Positions 47,133-57,449 of a stretch of DNA of 64,000 bases are shown here, piece after piece. Each line of letters opens with the position of its first letter. The first letter of the stretch is position 1. The translations under genes were made by a program, and so were the position numbers. The stretch is taken from contig JAHBYX010000001.1 of the NCBI GenBank assembly GCA_019635735.1, forward strand, positions 248,001 through 312,000, written 5' to 3'. This DNA comes from Mesorhizobium sp. (GTDB lineage Bacteria; Pseudomonadota; Alphaproteobacteria; Rhizobiales; Rhizobiaceae). The notes beneath the pieces were generated by a model. It was not told where the DNA came from. It saw only the letters and a program-made list of their open reading frames with translations, and made no database searches.

Positions 47133-48428
47133 TCAGTCCATATAGGGATACATCGGGAAGCGGTCGGTCAGCGCCACCACCTTGGCCTTCACCGCGGCCT
47201 CGACCGCGGCGTTGCCTTCGTCCGAATTCGCCACCTTCAGCCCGTCGAGCACCTCGGTGATCAGCGCGCCGATCTGCTTGAATTCGGCTGCGCCGAAGCC
47301 GCGCGTCGTGCCCGCGGGGGTGCCGAGGCGCACGCCCGATGTCACGAAGGGCTTTTCCGGATCGAAGGGGATGCCGTTCTTGTTGCAGGTAATGTTGGCG
47401 CGCCCGAGCGCCGCCTCGGCGCGCTTGCCGGTGGCGTTCTTCGGCCGCAGGTCGACCAGCATCAGGTGGTTGTCCGTGCCGCCGGAGACAATGTCGAGGC
47501 CGCTGTCCTTCAGGCTCGCCGCCAGCGCCTTGGCGTTGGCGACGATGTTGGCCGCATAGGTCTGGAACTCCGGCTGCAGCGCCTCGCCCAGCGCCACGGC
47601 CTTGGCGGCGATGACATGCATCAGCGGCCCGCCCTGGAGACCGGGGAACACGGCCGAGTTCATCTTCTTGGCGATGTCCTCGTCGTTCGACAGGATCATG
47701 CCGCCGCGCGGGCCGCGCAGCGATTTGTGCGTCGTCGTCGTCACCACATGGGCGTGCGGGATCGGCGACGGGTGCTGGCCGCCGGCGACGAGGCCCGCGA
47801 TATGCGCCATGTCGACCATCAGCCAGGCGCCGACCTCGTCGGCGATGTCGCGGAAGCGCTTCCAGTCCCAGATGCGCGAATAGGCCGTGCCGCCGGCGAT
47901 GATCAGCTTCGGCTTGTTCTTGCGCGCGATCTCGGCCACCTCGTCCATGTCGATCAGGTGGTCGTCGCGGCGCACGCCGTAGGAAACGACGTTGAACCAC
48001 TTGCCCGACATGTTCACAGGCGAGCCGTGCGTCAGGTGCCCGCCCGAGTTCAGGTCGAGACCCATGAACGTGTCGCCGGGCTGCAGCAGGGCCAGGAATA
48101 CCGCCTGGTTCATCTGGCTGCCGGAGTTCGGCTGGACGTTGGCGAACTTCGCGCCGAACAGCTTCTTGGCGCGCTCGATCGCGAGCTCCTCGGCGATGTC
48201 GACGAACTGGCAGCCGCCATAGTAGCGCTTGCCCGGATAGCCCTCGGCATATTTGTTCGTCATCACCGAGCCCTGCGCCTCCAGGACGGCGCGGCTGACG
48301 ATGTTCTCCGAGGCGATCAGTTCGATCTCGTGGCGCTGACGACCGAGCTCGGAACGGATCGCGCCGAAGATCTCGGGATCGCGCTGTTCCAGCGGCTCGG
48401 AAAAGAATGCGGTCGTAGCGGTCGCCAT
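47133..48428 (-). CDS. glyA: Serine hydroxymethyltransferase
   Basis: This 431-residue PLP enzyme interconverts serine and glycine while charging tetrahydrofolate. Lys235 in [14 protein letters not shown] binds [21 protein letters not shown] and [11 protein letters not shown] are folate/PLP motifs. The ATG at 48428 ([17 protein letters not shown]) with AAGGGA upstream is chosen; the longer reading frame is not supported. It is the first gene of the minus-strand run that continues through nrdR and the rib genes. Confidence 0.97.
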   Translation of the reverse strand: MATATTAFFSEPLEQRDPEIFGAIRSELGRQRHEIELIASENIVSRAVLEAQGSVMTNKYAEGYPGKRYYGGCQFVDIAEELAIERAKKLFGAKFANVQPNSGSQMNQAVFLALLQPGDTFMGLDLNSGGHLTHGSPVNMSGKWFNVVSYGVRRDDHLIDMDEVAEIARKNKPKLIIAGGTAYSRIWDWKRFRDIADEVGAWLMVDMAHIAGLVAGGQHPSPIPHAHVVTTTTHKSLRGPRGGMILSNDEDIAKKMNSAVFPGLQGGPLMHVIAAKAVALGEALQPEFQTYAANIVANAKALAASLKDSGLDIVSGGTDNHLMLVDLRPKNATGKRAEAALGRANITCNKNGIPFDPEKPFVTSGVRLGTPAGTTRGFGAAEFKQIGALITEVLDGLKVANSDEGNAAVEAAVKAKVVALTDRFPMYPYMD

Positions 48429-48532
48429 GTAGAAGATCCCTTGGTGCCTTGGTGAGACAGGCGCGGCGTTAACACGTTTCGTCGTGCGCTGCCACCTCGC
48501 CGCGGCAGGCCATTGCATCGTTTGCGACATGG

Positions 48533-51500
48533 CTAGCGCCCAGCGTCGCCCACCAGAAGGAAAGGTGCCCAATAGGCCGGATGCGCGGTCTCGGGCGAAG
48601 TGGATTCCGCGAGCATTTGCCGCATCGCGACCACGACCGCCTCGCCTCTCGTGATGCCTGGCTGCGCCGCAAGCGTCGCGAAGACCGACGTCGTAAACCG
48701 CGTCGCGGCCTGCGAATAGACCGGCCAGGCCGAAACGAGCAGACTGCGTGCGCCCGCATAGAAGAAGGAACGCGCCAGACCTGCCAGCGCTTCGGCGTCC
48801 GACCGCGACCCGGCGGCGGTGTTACAGGCCGATAGGATCACCCACTCGGCGTCAAGGTCGAGCGCTGCGATCTCGCGCGCGGTCAGCACACCGTCGTCGC
48901 TTTCGCTCGCGCTCGCGGGCGGCGTCAGCAACAGGCCCGGCTCGGCCTGGCCGAACTCGCCGCCCACCAGTCCATGGGTGGCGAAATGCAGGATTCCGTA
49001 GGTCCTGAGATCGCCCGAGGCATCCATCGCCTTGATGCGCGCCTCGGTCGCATCGGCGCCGAGGAGCAGGGTTGCTGCGCCCTCTGCGCTTACCGTCGCC
49101 GCGGTCGCCTCCACCTCGCAGCGCGAATCGTCGAGGCGCGGTTGACGCCGCACCGCCGCCACGTCGGCCAACCCGGCCGCCTCGCCCGAGACGTCCGCGA
49201 AGAGAGGCCCCACGACCGCCGCGCTGCGCGCCGCAGCCAGCAAGGTCGGCGCGGAAGGAGACGGCCGGCACGGGGCCGGATCGGCCTCGCGTTCGGCATC
49301 GGTCCGCCCGATCTCCGGATCGGCCACCCCTAGGTAGCGCCGCGCCCCGGTCGCCGCTGTCGGGGGCGAGCGGCGCGCGCCGTCGAGACCGGCGAGGCCC
49401 GGCACGACCGTGATCGACGGATGTTCCCGGAACAGCCAGGCGGCGTTGCGATAGACGGCGGCGAGGTCGTTTCCGCCGCCGGCCCATCCTTGGGCGGGCG
49501 GTCGCGTCACCAGCAGATGCCAGGGAAATCCCAGCAGTTCCGGCGACGGCGCGATGATCAGCCTCTTGCCTGCGATCAGTTCGCGAAGATTGGGCGGTAC
49601 CATCAGCGAGTAGGCGCGGTGGGCTGCGTCGAGATCGTAGATATCCCCGGCTGTGGAGCTCTTGAAGGCGACGACCCCCCTCGCCTCGCCCGGTTGCCCG
49701 GCTTCGCGGCCCCGGTCGAGCGTGGCGCCTGCACAGGCCGGGTTCATATTGCGTGAGGCCTGGCAGAGCAAAGCGGCGGCAAGGCGCGGCAATTCCGCCG
49801 CATCGGCCGGGCTGCGTCCCCAGGCATATAGTCCGCCTCCTCTGCCGTAGGCGAACGTCATGAGGCTGCCCTCCATGATGACCGGCAGGAGCAGGATCTC
49901 GTCTTCGGCCAGCATCGCGATCACGCGTTCGGCAGGGACGGGCTGGGCACCGGCGAGATCGACGTATCGGGGGAAGTCGGCAAGCAGTTTCGCGTCGATG
50001 GCATCCAGACGCTCCCGCAGCCTTTCCGACTGGGAACGCAGGTCGCGGAGGGACGCCTGGCGAGAGGCCGGTTCCGACACGCCGGCCGAGACGGAGACGA
50101 ATGCGGCTTCGACGCCGCGCAGCTTCTCGAGTACCCCGTCCTTCTCGCGCACGAGGGCGGCGAGTTCCTCTCCGCCCACCTCGGCGCGCGCCGCGGCGGC
50201 GGCCAGCACCCCGCCCGTATCAGTGGCCGCATGGCGCTGGAGGTTGATGAACGCGCTGCGCCGGGCCTCTACGACCTTCGTCATTGCATTGACCGGATCG
50301 GCCGCCTGTATCCCTTCCGACGCGACGATTTCGACGAGAGAAAGCAGATCCCAGTCGTCCTTGTCGGCCTTGCCCTTGTTCACGTCGGCGGAGAGAATCT
50401 CCACCGCCCGACGGGCTGCATGGATTGCCTCGTCCCACTTGCCTTGCAGCAGCGTCGCCTGGGCCAGCGCCTCGTACTGGTCGGCGACTTCGAACTTGCT
50501 CGGCGGCAGAGCCTCTTCCGCGACGGCCACTGCCTCGCGCGCACGCCGCTCCGCTTCCGGCAGGTCGAAACCGTCGAACGCAATCTGCGACAGGTTCTGC
50601 AGGAGGTAGGCGCGTAGCGGGTGGTTCGCGGGGAAACCTTGGTCGAGAAGGCCCGTGACCCTTGCGAAGGTAGCCGACGCCTCGTCTCGTCGTCCGGTCT
50701 CGTAGTAGAGTCGTCCGAGGTTCAGGAGCGCTGTTGCCTTCGCGACGACCACCGGGTCCTTCATGGCGTCCCACGCCGCAACCGATTTCAGCAGCAGCCG
50801 CTCCGCCTCCTCGTATCGTTTCTGCCCCATCAGTTGGACCGCCAGGTTCGCGGGCATGGCCGCTGCGACGACGGCATCGTCGCCGACAAGATCGACGGCC
50901 CGCCGATAGACGGCGTCGGCTTCTTCGAACCGTCGCAGCGCCGTGAGGATGTGACCCAGGTTGTTGAGCGATATCGCCAGCATCGAAGGGCCCTGAAGCC
51001 GCCCCCCGATCTCGATCGCCTCCCTGATCGTGGCCTCCGCCTCCTTGAGTCGGCCGTCGTCGGAAAGCACGTTCCCGAGCCGGTTCAGAACTTCGGCCAG
51101 CGTCCCCTCACCGGCATCCGGACGCCTGGCGATCTCGAGCGCCCGGCGCAGTACTCGCTCTGCATCGGCCAGGCGTCCGGTCTGCTGGAAAATCATCCCG
51201 AGCGTGGTCAGGCTGGGGACGATCGCCGGATCGTCGGTGCCGAATGTCGCTTCGGCCACCGCCAGCATCCGCTCGGCGCTCGTCTCCGCGCGATCGAATT
51301 CTCCCCGATTGATCATCGCAAGAATCCTGTCGTTCAACCGCGCGAGCGCGCCCGCGTCGCCAGGAGTCCCGGAGGAGGGTTTTGCGATCTCTGCGGGCCG
51401 CTCGGGCGGCGACAGACGGGAAGGCTCCGAGGCCATCGCGCACAGGGCCGGTAGTGCCGCCGACGCCACGACGCCGACAGCCGCCACCGCTCGACAACGC

Positions 51501-51571
51501 CCGACAATCGCGCGGGCATCGCCTGCAATCACCGCCCAGCTCGAAAACCCCATCGGCGCGGCCCGGTCCAT
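48533..51571 (-). CDS. Exported TPR-CHAT protein (caspase-like peptidase domain)
   Basis: This 1012-residue protein has a predicted signal sequence ([20 protein letters not shown], ~30-50), six to eight tetratricopeptide repeats (~60-420, with [20 protein letters not shown] as one example), a helical linker, and a C-terminal CHAT domain (~660-1010). CHAT has the caspase-type dyad His866 in LHFATHG and Cys916 in LSACNTAAG, both intact. It should be a periplasmic or surface protease or scaffold; substrate unknown. The start may instead be at 51553. It precedes (in transcription) nothing closely spaced and follows the L,D-transpeptidase gene by 121 bases in opposite order along the strand. Confidence 0.88.
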   Translation of the reverse strand: MDRAAPMGFSSWAVIAGDARAIVGRCRAVAAVGVVASAALPALCAMASEPSRLSPPERPAEIAKPSSGTPGDAGALARLNDRILAMINRGEFDRAETSAERMLAVAEATFGTDDPAIVPSLTTLGMIFQQTGRLADAERVLRRALEIARRPDAGEGTLAEVLNRLGNVLSDDGRLKEAEATIREAIEIGGRLQGPSMLAISLNNLGHILTALRRFEEADAVYRRAVDLVGDDAVVAAAMPANLAVQLMGQKRYEEAERLLLKSVAAWDAMKDPVVVAKATALLNLGRLYYETGRRDEASATFARVTGLLDQGFPANHPLRAYLLQNLSQIAFDGFDLPEAERRAREAVAVAEEALPPSKFEVADQYEALAQATLLQGKWDEAIHAARRAVEILSADVNKGKADKDDWDLLSLVEIVASEGIQAADPVNAMTKVVEARRSAFINLQRHAATDTGGVLAAAAARAEVGGEELAALVREKDGVLEKLRGVEAAFVSVSAGVSEPASRQASLRDLRSQSERLRERLDAIDAKLLADFPRYVDLAGAQPVPAERVIAMLAEDEILLLPVIMEGSLMTFAYGRGGGLYAWGRSPADAAELPRLAAALLCQASRNMNPACAGATLDRGREAGQPGEARGVVAFKSSTAGDIYDLDAAHRAYSLMVPPNLRELIAGKRLIIAPSPELLGFPWHLLVTRPPAQGWAGGGNDLAAVYRNAAWLFREHPSITVVPGLAGLDGARRSPPTAATGARRYLGVADPEIGRTDAEREADPAPCRPSPSAPTLLAAARSAAVVGPLFADVSGEAAGLADVAAVRRQPRLDDSRCEVEATAATVSAEGAATLLLGADATEARIKAMDASGDLRTYGILHFATHGLVGGEFGQAEPGLLLTPPASASESDDGVLTAREIAALDLDAEWVILSACNTAAGSRSDAEALAGLARSFFYAGARSLLVSAWPVYSQAATRFTTSVFATLAAQPGITRGEAVVVAMRQMLAESTSPETAHPAYWAPFLLVGDAGR

Positions 51572-51692
51572 CCCAAGTGCCGCGCCGATTGCCGTCTACA
51601 AATATGGCGTCACTAAGTCGTCCCGTCGCGGCGACACATGCAGAATGGGCGGGCCGATGGACCCGCCCTGTCGCCCATAAGCCTCGGATGCC

Positions 51693-52949
51693 TCAGAGCG
51701 CGGTGGACAGCTTCAGCTCGTCCACGCCGTCGCGGGCATAGATGTCGTCGCGGAAATGGACAACGCCGTCGCCGGTCGACCAGGCGGTGATGTAGGTGAA
51801 GTAGACCGGCACCGGATTGGCGAGCGCCACCGGCGTGTTCTGGCCCGAGCGGATCGTTTCCTCGAAGCGCTGGCGGTTCCAGCCGTCGGTGTCGCGCAGC
51901 AGCCAGGTGACGAGGTCGCGCACGTTCTGCACGCGCACGCAGCCAGACGAATCGAAGCGCATCAGCTTGGAGAACAGGCTCTGCTGCGGCGTGTCGTGCA
52001 TGTAGACGGCATGCGGGTTGGGGAAGTTGATCTTCACCGAGGCCATGGCGTTGATCTTGCCCGGATCCTGGCGGAAGCGATACTTCACCGCCTCTTCGGT
52101 CGACCAGTCGACCGACGCGGGATCGACCTCCGTGCCGTCCGGCGCGATCAGGCGGATCGCGTTGTCGGTCAGATAGGTCGGGTTCTTCCGCATGTGCGGA
52201 ATGATGTCCTTGATGACGATCGATTCTGGCGCGTTCCAGTACGGGTTGACGATCACCTCGTTGATCTTCGAATTGAGGATCGGCGTCTGGCGGTCGATCT
52301 TGCCGACGATGGCGGTGTGGCGCTGGACGACACGGTTGCCCTCCACCGCCTCGATCTGCGCAGCCGGGATATTGACCATCACATAGCGGTCGCCGAGGAA
52401 GCCGGACATCGAGCGCAGGCGCACGAGGTTGGTTTCGAGCTGGCCGAGCCGCACGTCGGCGGTGACGTTCAACGCGGCGAATGTGTATTTGCCGGTGACG
52501 CCGTCGGCCGGCAGCCCATGCCTGGCCTGGAAGCGCTTGACCGCCGCGTCGACATAGGAATCGAAGGACTGCGACATGCCGGCCGAGGTCGGCAGGTCGC
52601 CGCTGATCATCAGGCGGCGGCGCAGCGCGTCGACATCCGGATCGACGACGCCGAGCTGCAGCTTCTTGGTGGCGGGCACCTGCGGCCAGCCGCCCTGCGA
52701 GACGATGTTCGAATACTGCCCGATCGCCTGCTCGACATAGCTGATCGTCTCGGGGCTGAAGATCGGCAGGTGGGACGAGACCTTCGCCGCCTTGGAGCTG
52801 GCGCGCGCGTCGAACTGGTCGTCCCAGGAGCCGCGGCGGTTGGCGTTGAGGATCTCCTGGATGACGTCCTGGGCGCTTGCGGTCGCGGTCGTCGCAGCCA
52901 GCGCGCCCGCGCTGAGGAGAAAGGTCCGGCGGCTCGTCTTCATCTTCAT
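51693..52949 (-). CDS. L,D-transpeptidase (YkuD domain) with peptidoglycan-binding domain
   Basis: This 418-residue cell-wall enzyme has a Tat-like signal peptide (SRRTFLLSAGALAATTATASA), a PG_binding_1-type region (~125-165, SYVDAAVKRFQARHGLPADG) and a YkuD catalytic domain. The active site shows His318 (YMHDTP) and Cys337 in SSGCVRVQN. It forms 3-3 cross-links or anchors proteins to peptidoglycan in the periplasm. In Rhizobiales the adjacent MarR gene (LdtR type, at 53222) controls this gene class. The ldtR-like gene lies upstream in the same direction, 272 bases away. Confidence 0.94.
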   Translation of the reverse strand: MKMKTSRRTFLLSAGALAATTATASAQDVIQEILNANRRGSWDDQFDARASSKAAKVSSHLPIFSPETISYVEQAIGQYSNIVSQGGWPQVPATKKLQLGVVDPDVDALRRRLMISGDLPTSAGMSQSFDSYVDAAVKRFQARHGLPADGVTGKYTFAALNVTADVRLGQLETNLVRLRSMSGFLGDRYVMVNIPAAQIEAVEGNRVVQRHTAIVGKIDRQTPILNSKINEVIVNPYWNAPESIVIKDIIPHMRKNPTYLTDNAIRLIAPDGTEVDPASVDWSTEEAVKYRFRQDPGKINAMASVKINFPNPHAVYMHDTPQQSLFSKLMRFDSSGCVRVQNVRDLVTWLLRDTDGWNRQRFEETIRSGQNTPVALANPVPVYFTYITAWSTGDGVVHFRDDIYARDGVDELKLSTAL

Positions 52950-53159
52950 TCCAGCTATCCCGTCTGTCCGTGCGGCTCGGCGTCAAACTAGGTCGGCGCG
53001 GTTAACATATCGCCAACCATACCGCCTGCCCGGTGCGACCGCCAATCGGCGGCGACTTGCACGGAAACCCTCTTCAGCGTCTGCGATTTCACGGAAATAT
53101 GGCGCCAAGGTGGCCCGGACAACACACGAAGGCGTTATCCCGCCGAGCCGCCGACGAAC

Positions 53160-53188
53160 AAAGGCCGGCGCGAGTGGCACCGGCCTTT
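53160..53188. terminator. Terminator of the ldtR-like gene (bidirectional hairpin)
   Basis: AAAGGCCGG and CCGGCCTTT form a 9-bp inverted repeat around an 11-base loop. On the minus strand the hairpin ends in TTTGTT, 34 bases beyond the ldtR-like stop codon. The rest of the 272-base gap (52950-53221) holds no gene and should contain the transpeptidase promoter. Confidence 0.7.
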
Positions 53189-53221
53189 GTTGGGACTACG
53201 GAAACTGTGGAGCGAACGGGT

Positions 53222-53737
53222 TCACATCCGATACGCGATGGTATCGTTCCAGAACCGGTCCAGCCGCTGCAGGGCGCGGTTCATCTGTTTGAACTCGTCC
53301 GCGTTGATGCCGCCGACCTGTTCGATCGAGCCGATGTGGCGTTCGTAGAGCTTGCCGACGACCTCGGCGATCGCTGCGCCCTTCGGCGTCAGGCTGACGC
53401 GGACCGAGCGGCGGTCGATGCGCGAGCGCTGGTGGTTGATGAAGCCGAGGTCGACGAGCTTCTTCAGATTGTACGACACGTTCGAGCCGAGATAGTAGCC
53501 GCGGGAGCGCAGCTCGCCTGCGGTCAGCTCGGCATTGCCGATGTTGAAGAGCAGCAGCGCCTGGATGGCGTTGATGTCGGAGCGGCCGTTGCGGTCGAAC
53601 TCGTCCTTGATCACGTCGAGCAGGCGGCGGTGCAGCCGTTCGACGAGCTGAAGGGATTCCATGTAGAGGGTGCGGATGGCATCCTTCCGGTCGTCCTGAA
53701 CCGGGGCGGCCTTCTGCGTGGGTCGCGGGTTGATCAT
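53222..53737 (-). CDS. ldtR: MarR-family regulator, LdtR type
   Basis: This 171-residue winged-helix regulator has helices NAIQALLLFNIGNAELTAGEL and the recognition region GSNVSYNLKKLVDLGFINHQ, followed by the basic wing RSRIDRRSVRVSL. LdtR of Liberibacter and Sinorhizobium controls an L,D-transpeptidase gene; here that gene is the next one downstream, so the assignment rests on family plus synteny. The upstream 203-base gap is unusually AT-rich and contains an inverted repeat that may be its operator. Confidence 0.88.
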   Translation of the reverse strand: MINPRPTQKAAPVQDDRKDAIRTLYMESLQLVERLHRRLLDVIKDEFDRNGRSDINAIQALLLFNIGNAELTAGELRSRGYYLGSNVSYNLKKLVDLGFINHQRSRIDRRSVRVSLTPKGAAIAEVVGKLYERHIGSIEQVGGINADEFKQMNRALQRLDRFWNDTIAYRM

Positions 53738-53832
53738 GGTCTTGCCTCTCGTTGTGACGCCCGGTGACTTCTTTTTGTCTCACCTTGGCCTCACCCTAGC
53801 GCTGACCCATAAAATTCGACTTAAACCTCAGC

Positions 53833-53898
53833 CTTAACCAGTGCTTACGAGGCGCCTTTCAAAACGAAGACTAATTTGTGGTAAACGAATTGGTTAAG
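53833..53898. promoter_or_regulatory. Inverted repeat in the ldtR upstream region
   Basis: CTTAACCA (53833-53840) and TGGTTAAG (53891-53898) are perfect inverted copies 50 bases apart in an AT-rich stretch between the ldtR-like gene and the DUF6163 gene. They could be half-sites for the MarR regulator or another dimer. The separation is large for a single dimer, so looping or two sites would be needed. Confidence 0.3.
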
Positions 53899-53940
53899 AT
53901 GGGCGATTATGAAAAATTTAATTGATGCGCCGGGAGGCCC

Positions 53941-54360
53941 CTAGACCGCGGGCCGGCGCTGCTGCAGATGCAGCACGACGCGGAAACCGACATAGATTGC
54001 TGCGACCACGAGATGCGAGACGACGACGGAATATTTCGCGCCGAAGAGCTGCGGGAAGCCGGCATACATGATGATCTCGGCGCCCGCGCACAGGACCCAG
54101 ATGACCGGACCCCATGACGTGACCATCCACAGGCCGATGCCGGCGAAGGGATAGAGCGCGGCCAGCACCGCGGCCGCGATCTGCCAGTGGACCGGCATCA
54201 GGTCGAAGCGCCAAAGCACCCCGTCATAGAAGCCGATCAGCCGGATCCAGTACAGCGTCCCGAACATCAGGCAATAGGCCGCGATGATCCGGTGGAACCA
54301 CCAGAAGGCCTGCTGGACCGCACTGGGCCGCAGAACTGCGGGGCTCTCGCGATAGGGCAT
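53941..54360 (-). CDS. DUF6163 family membrane protein
   Basis: This 139-residue protein has four predicted transmembrane helices (IIAAYCLMFGTLYWIRLIG, WQIAAAVLAALYPFAGIGLW, PVIWVLCAGAEIIMYAGF, VVSHLVVAAIYVGFRVV). It matches the DUF6163 proteins found next to ldtR in Rhizobiales. Function is unknown. Its ATG overlaps the TGA of the upstream hydrolase gene by one base (TGATG), so it is translationally coupled to it. Confidence 0.8.
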   Translation of the reverse strand: MPYRESPAVLRPSAVQQAFWWFHRIIAAYCLMFGTLYWIRLIGFYDGVLWRFDLMPVHWQIAAAVLAALYPFAGIGLWMVTSWGPVIWVLCAGAEIIMYAGFPQLFGAKYSVVVSHLVVAAIYVGFRVVLHLQQRRPAV

Positions 54361-55403
54361 CAGATTATGAGTTCTCCGCCGGGAAGCGGATCAAAATAGG
54401 CGTCGATCGCCGCTTCGTCTATCTCCGCCAGCGTCGCGGGCTTCCAGCGGGGCGTATCGCCCTTGTCGATGATCGCGGCGCGGATGCCTTCGTAGAAGTC
54501 GTGGCCGGCGAGCATGCGGTTCAGGATGCGGAACTCCATCTTCATGCATTCCTCCATCGTCAGCGCCTCGCCATAGGTGATCTGACGGAAGGCGACGTGC
54601 AGGCTGGTGGGCGACCGCTTGCCGAGCGTATCGAGCGTGGCGGCGGCGAATTCGTCGCGGCCGGCGGCCTGGGTGAGGCTGGCGATCAGGTCGTTCATCG
54701 AGCCGAGCGAGAAGTGGAGCCCGATCGAAACCGCGTCCGCCTCGTTCAGCTTCTTCTCGGGCACGATGCACAGATCGCTCAGCGCCCTGTCCGGATCGCC
54801 GGTCTCGACGATCGCCGCCTCGACCGCGGCGAGGTCGTCCGACTTCACCGCATGCGTGGCGAGCCCTGCATGGAGCGCGTCGCCCGGTCCGATCCGCTCA
54901 CCGGTCAGGCCGAGATAGAGGCCGTAGGCTCCCTTGACCCGCGAAAGCAGGAAGCTGCCGCCGACATCGGGGAAGAAGCCGATGCCGACTTCCGGCATGG
55001 CGAAGAGCGCCTTCTCACCCATGACGCGGTGCGAGCCGTGGAAGGAGACACCCACGCCGCCGCCCATGACCACCCCGTCGATCAGCGCCACATAGGGCTT
55101 CCTGAAATTGCGGATCGCCGCGTTCAGCCGATACTCGTCGGCGAAGAACTGCACCGGCGGCTTTCCCGCGCGGCCCGCCTGGTAGATGTCCATGATGTCG
55201 CCGCCGGCCGAAAACGCCCTGCCCTCGGCCTTGATGATCACGGCCTTTACGTCCGGATCGGCCTCCCACTCGGGCAGTTTCGCCGCCAGCGCCAGCACCA
55301 TGGCATGCGTGACCGCGTTGAGGGCCTTCGGGCGATTGAGCGTGACGATCGCCGCGTGGCCGCGCTGCTCGAAACGGATCTCGTCGCCTGGATTCGCGTC
55401 CAT
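54360..55403 (-). CDS. 3-hydroxyisobutyryl-CoA hydrolase (crotonase family)
   Basis: This 347-residue protein is a long crotonase of the HIBYL-CoA hydrolase type (ECH_2 domain). FSAGGDIMDIYQAGRAG and YVALIDGVVMGGGVGVSFHG are the oxyanion-hole and active-site motifs; MPEVGIGFFPDVGGSFLLSR is characteristic of this subgroup. It acts in valine degradation. The start is the ATG at 55403, with GGGAGAG upstream; the TTG just before it is not needed. Confidence 0.92.
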   Translation of the reverse strand: MDANPGDEIRFEQRGHAAIVTLNRPKALNAVTHAMVLALAAKLPEWEADPDVKAVIIKAEGRAFSAGGDIMDIYQAGRAGKPPVQFFADEYRLNAAIRNFRKPYVALIDGVVMGGGVGVSFHGSHRVMGEKALFAMPEVGIGFFPDVGGSFLLSRVKGAYGLYLGLTGERIGPGDALHAGLATHAVKSDDLAAVEAAIVETGDPDRALSDLCIVPEKKLNEADAVSIGLHFSLGSMNDLIASLTQAAGRDEFAAATLDTLGKRSPTSLHVAFRQITYGEALTMEECMKMEFRILNRMLAGHDFYEGIRAAIIDKGDTPRWKPATLAEIDEAAIDAYFDPLPGGELII

Positions 55404-55558
55404 CAAGTCTCTCCCTTTGGCGTTAGGTTGCGGTGCCTCAGCGGCTCGCCCTTCTTCCGCCGTCTCGTCGGCTTCTATGCGCGATTGTATCGGTCTAGGA
55501 TCGCTTTCCGAAGCGCGTCAATGGCGCGCGGAGAGTATCCGCTTTGCAGGGGGCACCT

Positions 55559-56353
55559 TTGATCCGCAAACTGCTTCTGGCTGCGATCCTTGCATGCCTT
55601 TTTCCCGCTTCGGCCTTCGTCGCGGAGGTCGATCTCTACAGTTCAAAGGCCATCGTGACGGGTACCGGCGAGGAGAACCGTGCGCTCGGCCTGCGCGAAT
55701 GCGTGGCGAAAGTCCTGGTGCGCGTGTCGGGCGACCAGCGGCTGCTTCACAACGCGGCCATGGACGCGATCGTCGAGGCCGCCGCCAGTCATGTCGCATC
55801 CTACCGCTACCGCGACCGGCTGGAGGGCGTTCCGATCCACGACGAACAGGGCAGCTATGCCCGCCCGCACGATCTCACCTGCATCTTCGATCCGGCCCAT
55901 GTCGACGACCTCTTGGCCCAGCTCGGCTCGAAGCCCTGGCCGCTGCCGCGCCCGGGGATCGCCGTCTTCCTGCATGTCGCGCAGGGCACGCGGTCCTTCG
56001 TGCTCACCGAGGACGGCGGCGAAAGCCCCTATATGGGCGAGTCGCTGGCGCTTGCGGCCGAGCCGCTGGCGCTGGAGGCCAAGCTCCCGCGCGCGGCGGC
56101 GCGGCCCGAATTGAGCGGCGAGCTGCCCTCGCCGGAACAGTTCGAGGCGCTCCGCGAAGCCGCCGGCGGGGACGTTCCGCTGGCGATCACGCTCGAATGG
56201 AGCGACCAGGCGCTGGGCTGGGTCGCCAGCTACCGGATGGTGAACGAGAAAGGCGTGCAGGACTGGTCGGCGACGGGGATCAGCTTCGACGAGGCGTTTC
56301 GCATCGCCATGCGGGGTGCCGCGCAGGTGCTTTCGGGCAACGGTCCGCCGTGA
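55559..56353 (+). CDS. DUF2066 domain protein, exported
   Basis: This protein of about 264 residues has a signal peptide (LIRKLLLAAILACLFPASAF). The DUF2066 pattern follows: DLYSSKAIVTGTGEENRALG, RECVAKVLVRVSGDQRLL and a C-terminal half with LAITLEWSDQALGWVASYRM. It is periplasmic, function unknown. No ATG fits; TTG at 55559 with GGGGG upstream is chosen, although TTG at 55544 is possible. hemB follows 61 bases downstream. Confidence 0.78.
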   Translation: MIRKLLLAAILACLFPASAFVAEVDLYSSKAIVTGTGEENRALGLRECVAKVLVRVSGDQRLLHNAAMDAIVEAAASHVASYRYRDRLEGVPIHDEQGSYARPHDLTCIFDPAHVDDLLAQLGSKPWPLPRPGIAVFLHVAQGTRSFVLTEDGGESPYMGESLALAAEPLALEAKLPRAAARPELSGELPSPEQFEALREAAGGDVPLAITLEWSDQALGWVASYRMVNEKGVQDWSATGISFDEAFRIAMRGAAQVLSGNGPP

Positions 56354-56414
56354 CCGGCGTTTGATGCGCGCGTCACCCGCGTGCTAAGGACGCGGCACGA
56401 GAAAGGGTCGCGCG

Positions 56415-57446
56415 ATGAACACGCATACCAGGAAACTGTCCACCAGCCACCGCAGCGTCGACGAGATCACCGGCTCGCGGCGGATGCGGCGGATGCGCAA
56501 GGCCGACTGGTCGCGCCGACTCGTGCAGGAAAACAAGCTGACCGTTGACGACCTTATCTGGCCGATCTTCGTCATCGACGGCACCAACCGCCGCGAGGAG
56601 ATCGCCGCGATGCCGGGCGTCTTCCGCATGACGCTCGATCTGGCCGTCAAGGAAGCCGAGGGGGCCGCCAGGCTCGGCATTCCTGCGATCGCCACCTTCC
56701 CGAACGTCGAGATGTCGCTGCGCGACCAGACCGGCTCGCACATCCTCGACCCGGACAACATCATCAACAGGGCGACGCGCGCCATCAAGGCGGCGGTGCC
56801 TGAGATCGGCATCATCACCGACGCCGCGCTCGACCCGTTCACCAGCCACGGCCATGACGGCATCCTGCGCGAGGGCATCATCGTCAACGACGAGACGGTG
56901 GCGCAGCTCGCGGCCGCCGCGGTCGGCCAGGCGGCCGCCGGCGCCGACATCATCGGGCCCTCCGACATGATGGACGGACGCATCGGCGCGATCCGCGACG
57001 CACTCGACGCCAACGGCTTCCAGGACGTCGCGATCATGTCCTACGCGACGAAGTTCGCCTCGGCCTTCTACGGCCCCTATCGCGAGGCGGTCGGGACGGC
57101 CGGCCTGCTCAAGGGCGACAAGAAGACCTACTACATCGACCATGCCAATTCGGACGAGGCGGTGCGCGAGGCCGAGCAGGACGTGCTGGAAGGCGCCGAC
57201 ATGCTGATGGTGAAGCCCGGCCTGCCCTATCTCGACATCATCCGCCGGCTGAAGGACGAGCTGCGCATGCCGACCTTCGCCTATCAGGTGTCGGGCGAAT
57301 ATTCGATGATCCGGGCGGCGGCGGCCAATGGCTGGATCGACGGCGAGCGCGCGATGCTGGAATCGCTGCTGGCCTTCAAGCGCGCCGGCTGCGACGGCAT
57401 CCTCACCTATTTCGCGCCGCAGGTGGCGGCGCTACTGAAGAGCTGA
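56415..57446 (+). CDS. hemB: Delta-aminolevulinic acid dehydratase (porphobilinogen synthase)
   Basis: This 343-residue enzyme condenses two aminolevulinates to porphobilinogen for heme. Schiff-base lysines Lys213 (SYATKFAS) and Lys267 (MVKPGLPYLD) are present. The zinc cysteine cluster of animal and E. coli enzymes is replaced by DAALDPFTSHGHDG, so it is the magnesium-type, Zn-independent form. It is convergent with the GST gene, 3 bases apart. Confidence 0.97.
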   Translation: MNTHTRKLSTSHRSVDEITGSRRMRRMRKADWSRRLVQENKLTVDDLIWPIFVIDGTNRREEIAAMPGVFRMTLDLAVKEAEGAARLGIPAIATFPNVEMSLRDQTGSHILDPDNIINRATRAIKAAVPEIGIITDAALDPFTSHGHDGILREGIIVNDETVAQLAAAAVGQAAAGADIIGPSDMMDGRIGAIRDALDANGFQDVAIMSYATKFASAFYGPYREAVGTAGLLKGDKKTYYIDHANSDEAVREAEQDVLEGADMLMVKPGLPYLDIIRRLKDELRMPTFAYQVSGEYSMIRAAAANGWIDGERAMLESLLAFKRAGCDGILTYFAPQVAALLKS

Positions 57447-57449
57447 GGC

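Noticed and set aside
48533..51571. Link of the TPR-CHAT gene to CRISPR (Craspase-like) immunity
   Set aside because: No cas gene or repeat array in the window, and the protein has an export signal.
51647..51668. GGGCGGG...CCCGCCC hairpin after the L,D-transpeptidase gene as a terminator
   Set aside because: The minus-strand side is followed by ATTCTG, not a U-tract; function unclear.
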